DNA from: an uncultured Eubacteriales bacterium
GTDB lineage: Bacteria > Bacillota > Clostridia > Peptostreptococcales > Anaerovoracaceae
DNA: 8,339 nucleotides
Assembly: GCA_902797405.1 (NCBI GenBank)
Contig: CADBSP010000233.1
Location: 1 to 8,339 of the forward strand
Direction: 5' to 3'
This document shows, piece after piece, positions 5,076-8,339 of the stretch. The notes beneath the pieces are model-generated. The model was given only the letters and a program-made list of their open reading frames with translations. It was not told where the DNA came from and ran no database searches. Position numbers and translations under genes: made by a program. Position 1 is the stretch's first letter. Each line of letters opens with the position of its first letter.

Positions 5076-7085
5076 TCACAGTTTTTGTTTCTCTTCAACA
5101 ATGGGAGTTCCGCAGCGTGGGCAGCAATCGTTTTCAGGTTTCAACTCAGAACCGCACCGTCTGCAAAACTTGATCTTGGGCTGCTCAAGTGGAGTCGCTT
5201 TCTGCTCATTTTCGTTTATATGCCTTCTTTGTTCAAAACTACTGGTTTTTGCGGTTGCTGTTTTTATAGATTCTTTTTGCAATTCCCTTTGCAGCATTGT
5301 TCCCTGGAAATCTGGGTGCTTAAGAATAGCCTGCTTATAGGCCTCATAAATCGCAGCTTTCAATCCATAAAGAGGGGTACGCGTATTTTCTTCTGTTAGT
5401 TTAGTAAAGCCGTCTGAAAGAGGTTTATTATCTAATTTGAGCAGGGCGTCTTTCTCCATCGCTATGAATTTTCTGCGATCGTATACTTTGCCATTATATT
5501 TAAAGGATTCTGCCGTTCCATAACCATCCTGAAGCAGACAGCTTTTTAGATTACTATGATAGTCCAAGCTGATAGAATAGCCTTTTGATAGTGAAGTATA
5601 GCTTATCCGGCTCCAGATCAAAAGGGCTGCAAAAGAAATCGCACTACCTTCCTTGATCACGACTATAACCATCCATATGAGGAAAACTATAATAGCGTCA
5701 ATAATGACTATTCGCTTCGCTTTTTTCGGTGCAACGGGGCGCTTTCTGATAGCATATCTATAAATCCAAAGCGGTACAGGATGAATGATTAGCGTAATTG
5801 CTATATCAATAAGGACTAAAAACAACCAATTCGAACTAAGCTTATTACTTGATGCTTTTCTCGAATCATAGTTATTACCTACTGCAGCCGTAGATGATGT
5901 AGTTATATTATCGGTTCTTTTCCCTACACTATTTGAGGGATTAGTTTCACTGCTGATAGTCGCCGACTCTTCCAAGCTTGAAACCAATGCCTCAAAGTCT
6001 TTATAGCAAGGGTTTTCTGAGGTTGAATTGAACTGGAACATATGGCCTCTCCCATTTTCAACCCGAAATAGAGTGGTCATTTTTGTTGTGTAGTTATAAT
6101 TTGGTAGATCCCGGTTCTCTGTCGTTATTGCACGAAAGAATTCTTTTCCCTGATAGGTTACCGTTGTGATATCTGATGCTCGAACCCCCCACGCTGTTGC
6201 TAGATCAGCTTTTGTCATAACAGAATTGTCTATGTCCACCCGAGATAACCCTTCTTTTTCATACTCGGGTGTACTGTTCCAGACATCTAACCCGATATAA
6301 ATAATCATAAGGCCTATTTCTGTGTTCGACATAAAACTGACACTCACATAGTTGTCCTCCTGGGTGGACTCAAACTGAGTCCAGTTTTTGGGAACAGTGA
6401 AAGAAGACCCGGTTATTGTATCCGAATATTTAAACGCAGGCGTTTCAGTGGTGGTATTAGGCTTCTGTTCGGGTATTTCATGGAGTTCTATGCTGTCAAT
6501 AATGTCCTTAAAGAAACTCTCATTTTCTGTAGTGATTCTTCCAGAATATTGATGCAAAATGATACTGATGTCTTTTCCGCCACTGACTGTAAAGTATTGA
6601 ATATGATAGACTGAAGTCCCGTTTTCCTTGGTTTCATAGTTAAATTTCAGAAAACTGGTCTGTCTATGCTTGTAAACCTCTGATTTTATAACGGTCGCTC
6701 CAGCGGAACTATACTGCTCTTCAAGCACCGATTTCATTGCTGATAACAATGATTCGCTGACTTCATCATAATTGACTGTTGAAGAACTGACCTGCATAGA
6801 TACAACGATCTCACGGTTTATATTCTCATCCCAGGCATCAAGATAGGAATTCCCTGTTTGAAGTATTTCGTCCATGTCTTTTTTTGTGAACCCATACTTT
6901 TCCAGATTAGGATCATTTGAACGAGTATCCCGTGTGAAAACCACATAATCATCGGGTATATCGATAGAAATACCCACTGCCTCTAGCTTCCATGTTTTTG
7001 TGCCTGCCGCTATCACAGTAATGCAGAATAAACTCATTAAAAGGGCTGTAATGATTACTAGTATTCTTCGAATAATCCTATACAT
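5076..7085 (-). CDS. 669-aa membrane protein: two PsbP/Mog1-like external domains, three membrane segments, C-terminal zinc ribbon
   Basis: Two adjacent ATGs exist (7088 and 7085). AGGAG (7096-7092) is 3 bases from the first and 6 from the second, so I chose 7085. An N-terminal signal sequence (basic RIIRR, then a hydrophobic stretch to about residue 27) is followed by two similar domains. The first, about 30-201, opens with GISIDIPDDYVVF; the second, about 219-372, opens with GSSFTVPKNWTQF. This opening and the mixed alpha/beta pattern recall the PsbP/Mog1/DUF1795-type fold; that is inference. A Ser/Thr/Asn-rich linker leads to membrane helices at about 420-441, 458-477 and 480-497. Basic residues between the first two (RYAIRKRPVAPKKAKR) put that loop, and hence the C-terminal tail, in the cytoplasm. 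The tail (about 500-669) ends in a zinc ribbon with Cys 641, 644, 655 and 658. The function is unknown; a sensor or scaffold is possible. Confidence 0.88.
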   Translation of the reverse strand: MYRIIRRILVIITALLMSLFCITVIAAGTKTWKLEAVGISIDIPDDYVVFTRDTRSNDPNLEKYGFTKKDMDEILQTGNSYLDAWDENINREIVVSMQVSSSTVNYDEVSESLLSAMKSVLEEQYSSAGATVIKSEVYKHRQTSFLKFNYETKENGTSVYHIQYFTVSGGKDISIILHQYSGRITTENESFFKDIIDSIELHEIPEQKPNTTTETPAFKYSDTITGSSFTVPKNWTQFESTQEDNYVSVSFMSNTEIGLMIIYIGLDVWNSTPEYEKEGLSRVDIDNSVMTKADLATAWGVRASDITTVTYQGKEFFRAITTENRDLPNYNYTTKMTTLFRVENGRGHMFQFNSTSENPCYKDFEALVSSLEESATISSETNPSNSVGKRTDNITTSSTAAVGNNYDSRKASSNKLSSNWLFLVLIDIAITLIIHPVPLWIYRYAIRKRPVAPKKAKRIVIIDAIIVFLIWMVIVVIKEGSAISFAALLIWSRISYTSLSKGYSISLDYHSNLKSCLLQDGYGTAESFKYNGKVYDRRKFIAMEKDALLKLDNKPLSDGFTKLTEENTRTPLYGLKAAIYEAYKQAILKHPDFQGTMLQRELQKESIKTATAKTSSFEQRRHINENEQKATPLEQPKIKFCRRCGSELKPENDCCPRCGTPIVEEKQKL

Positions 7086-7090
7086 CATAA

Positions 7091-7096
7091 TCTCCT
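7091..7096 (-). promoter_or_regulatory. Shine-Dalgarno AGGAGA deciding between tandem ATGs
   Basis: On the minus strand AGGAGA precedes ATGATG. The AGGAG core is 3 bases from the ATG at 7088 and 6 bases from the ATG at 7085, so the second is the better-spaced start for the 669-aa protein. The rest of the gap upstream (7097-7225) holds no gene, hairpin or clear promoter that I can support. Confidence 0.7.
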
Positions 7097-7225
7097 GTCA
7101 TAGAGCAAAACTGCTTGCTTTAACTTCCTTGTAGACTCAGTCTTTTGGAGGAGTCCTGATTAAGCATAACAAATGACCAGCGGGAAACCATATAAAAGGC
7201 ACTTATTGATGTCGTTCATGCCATC

Positions 7226-7345
7226 TTAGCCTTCAATCACCGAAGTTCCACATTTGCTGCCAATACTTGTCCCTTCTTCGAGATCAAAGCCGCATCGTCT
7301 ACAGAACCGAACCTTGGGCTTCACATTGCTTACCAGTTCATTCAT
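7226..7345 (-). pseudogene. 39-codon degenerate zinc-ribbon ORF (third cysteine lost)
   Basis: The frame from ATG 7345 to TAA 7228-7226 encodes a peptide whose core KPKVRFCRRCG matches QPKIKFCRRCG at the start of the ribbon in the 669-aa protein. The spacing is kept, and it ends KCGTSVIEG where the other ends RCGTPIVEE. The expected third Cys is Gly (GGC, one base from TGC), so only three of four zinc ligands remain. The ATG has no clear ribosome binding site. Upstream, the same frame is open for 11 more codons to the TAA that ends the Big_2 gene. It is best read as the 3' remnant of a deleted ribbon-protein gene related to the 669-aa gene downstream. Less likely alternatives are a translated microprotein, or an old C-terminal tail of the Big_2 protein cut off by a new stop. 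Confidence 0.6.
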
Positions 7346-7378
7346 TCTTAAAGGCCATTCTTTTAAAACAAATACTGG

Positions 7379-8339
7379 TTAATTGACCGGAGTAATACTC
7401 ACGGTAAGGCTCCATTTTGCGTAGTTACCAGAATATCGTCCTCGGTTTTCCTTAACAGATACCTTCGTAGAGATACTATATCCATTCTTACACAGTTCAT
7501 CTGAATAACTGATTTTTTCATAATAGGTCCCAATATCTGGATATGTGTCTGCTTCTTCCACCCGGTATTCGATAGTCAGAGAGGACTTAGGATCAAGAAC
7601 GATTGTTGATCCACTTCTGAATGATTCTCCGTTTATTTTGAACTCATAAGACCAGGAGTTTCCAACATGGTCATTTGAAGCCAGACTAGTAGACCATGTT
7701 ATTTTGAATTTTTGAGGTGCTTGTGAGACCTTAACTGGCACAGTTTTCGTTATTCCATCAGGAGAGGAAACAACAATCTCCGTCGAACCCACACCGACTG
7801 CTGTAACAACTCCTTTATTAGACACCTTTGCTACAGCTTCATCCTTAGAAGAATAAATCAAGGTCTTATCGGTTGCATTCTCAGGTACAACAGAGGCTGA
7901 AATTGAAAACTTATCACCGATAAAAAACTTATTAGCATCGTTGAGGTCGGTGCTGATCTCGATTTTAGTTACAAGAGTGGGTTCAACAGTAAGAGTTATT
8001 GAACCAGTAACTCCCGTTTTGTGTGCTGCGCTTATCTCTGCCGTGCCAATGCCTACTGCCTCCAGGTTTCCTTCCGAGTCTACCGAAATAACACTCCTGT
8101 CACTTGAAGACCAGGTCAATTCCTTCGTGGTGGTGTTATCTGGATTCCAACTGACTGCCAATTGGATAGGGGTACCAACTTCAATGCGCCGATTTGGATT
8201 GGTGTTAGTCACGGTTATTATGGCCGGCGGAACTTCTTTTACTGTAATGCTGTAAGCGAATTCGGTTCCATTTGGTGTGGTAATGATGATTGCTGCCTCT
8301 CCGGGAGAGATGGCCGCAACTCTAATTTCTTGGATTCCC
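7379..8339 (-). CDS. Big_2-repeat surface protein, 5' end beyond the window
   Basis: The frame is open from the right edge to TAA 7381-7379, giving 319 visible residues; the GTG at 8212 is internal, not the start. Residues 1-35 are the end of one bacterial Ig-like (Big_2) domain (SPGEAAIIITTPNGTEFAYS). Two complete domains follow at about 40-119 and 123-205. Each shows the usual landmarks: an LTWSSSDRSVISVD or LIYSSKDEAVAKVS strand pair, then GxxxAVGxGxxEI. The last 110 residues (about 209-319) form a separate beta-rich domain that I do not recognise (it contains WSYEFKINGESF and ends WSLTVSITPVN). Big_2 domains are extracellular and often serve as spacers or in adhesion. No membrane anchor or LPXTG-like signal follows, so any anchor must be in the missing N-terminal part. 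Other genes in this row carry N-terminal membrane segments, so that is plausible. Confidence 0.88.
   Translation of the reverse strand, partial: GIQEIRVAAISPGEAAIIITTPNGTEFAYSITVKEVPPAIITVTNTNPNRRIEVGTPIQLAVSWNPDNTTTKELTWSSSDRSVISVDSEGNLEAVGIGTAEISAAHKTGVTGSITLTVEPTLVTKIEISTDLNDANKFFIGDKFSISASVVPENATDKTLIYSSKDEAVAKVSNKGVVTAVGVGSTEIVVSSPDGITKTVPVKVSQAPQKFKITWSTSLASNDHVGNSWSYEFKINGESFRSGSTIVLDPKSSLTIEYRVEEADTYPDIGTYYEKISYSDELCKNGYSISTKVSVKENRGRYSGNYAKWSLTVSITPVN

Noticed and set aside
5013..5399. Plus-strand frame of 128 codons
   Set aside because: It is antisense to the ribbon end of the 669-aa gene and to the leader peptide, and its Phe/Cys-rich translation is what the opposite strand of Lys/Glu-rich and ribbon codons gives.
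7089..7225. Small frame beginning MNDINKCLLYGF and imperfect inverted repeats in the gap
   Set aside because: The 19-codon frame has no ribosome binding site and no recognisable pattern. The inverted repeats are short, interrupted and lack a T tract, so neither a gene nor a terminator can be supported.

Overview
The window looks like chromosomal DNA from a low-to-mid GC Gram-positive anaerobe, most likely a gut or rumen Clostridia-type Firmicute. This rests on the strong GGAGG-type ribosome binding sites, the A/T-rich codons, and a domain mix (short CxxC zinc ribbons joined to membrane segments, Big_2 domains, an InlB/Flg_new-type repeat) that is common in that group. No rRNA, tRNA, transposase, integrase or CRISPR array is visible.

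All supported genes lie on the minus strand, so the reading order runs from position 8339 down to 1. In that order: (1) a Big_2-repeat surface protein whose 5' part is off the right edge (8339-7379); (2) a 39-codon zinc-ribbon remnant that has lost one cysteine (7345-7226); (3) a 669-aa protein with two external PsbP/Mog1-like domains, three membrane segments and a C-terminal zinc ribbon (7085-5076); (4) a 29-codon ORF that is little more than a signal peptide (5052-4963); (5) a 232-aa four-segment membrane protein without a ribbon (4896-4198); (6) a 163-aa two-segment membrane protein with a C-terminal ribbon (4136-3645); (7) an 18-codon half-ribbon remnant that runs into the next gene's ribosome binding site (3611-3555); (8) a 739-aa protein with three ribbons, one membrane segment, a coiled coil of five 14-residue units and a C-terminal His/Cys motif (3549-1330); (9) a 175-aa ribbon, membrane segment and InlB-type repeat protein (1232-705); (10) a 109-aa protein of unknown function in the same frame as gene 9's stop (668-339); (11) a membrane-anchored protein running off the left edge (264-1).

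The unifying theme is a tandem set of otherwise dissimilar membrane proteins, four of which carry a C-x2-C-x10-C-x2-C ribbon at one end or the other. There are six intact ribbons and two decayed ones. Applying the positive-inside rule puts every intact ribbon in the cytoplasm, with varied modules outside. This suggests a family of envelope proteins sharing a cytoplasmic ribbon module, shaped by duplication and loss. The function is unknown, and nothing here identifies an enzyme or a named pathway. Gaps of 23 to 97 bases (plus one of 293) and a single orientation fit one or more co-transcribed units. I see no convincing terminator, and only one weak internal promoter candidate.
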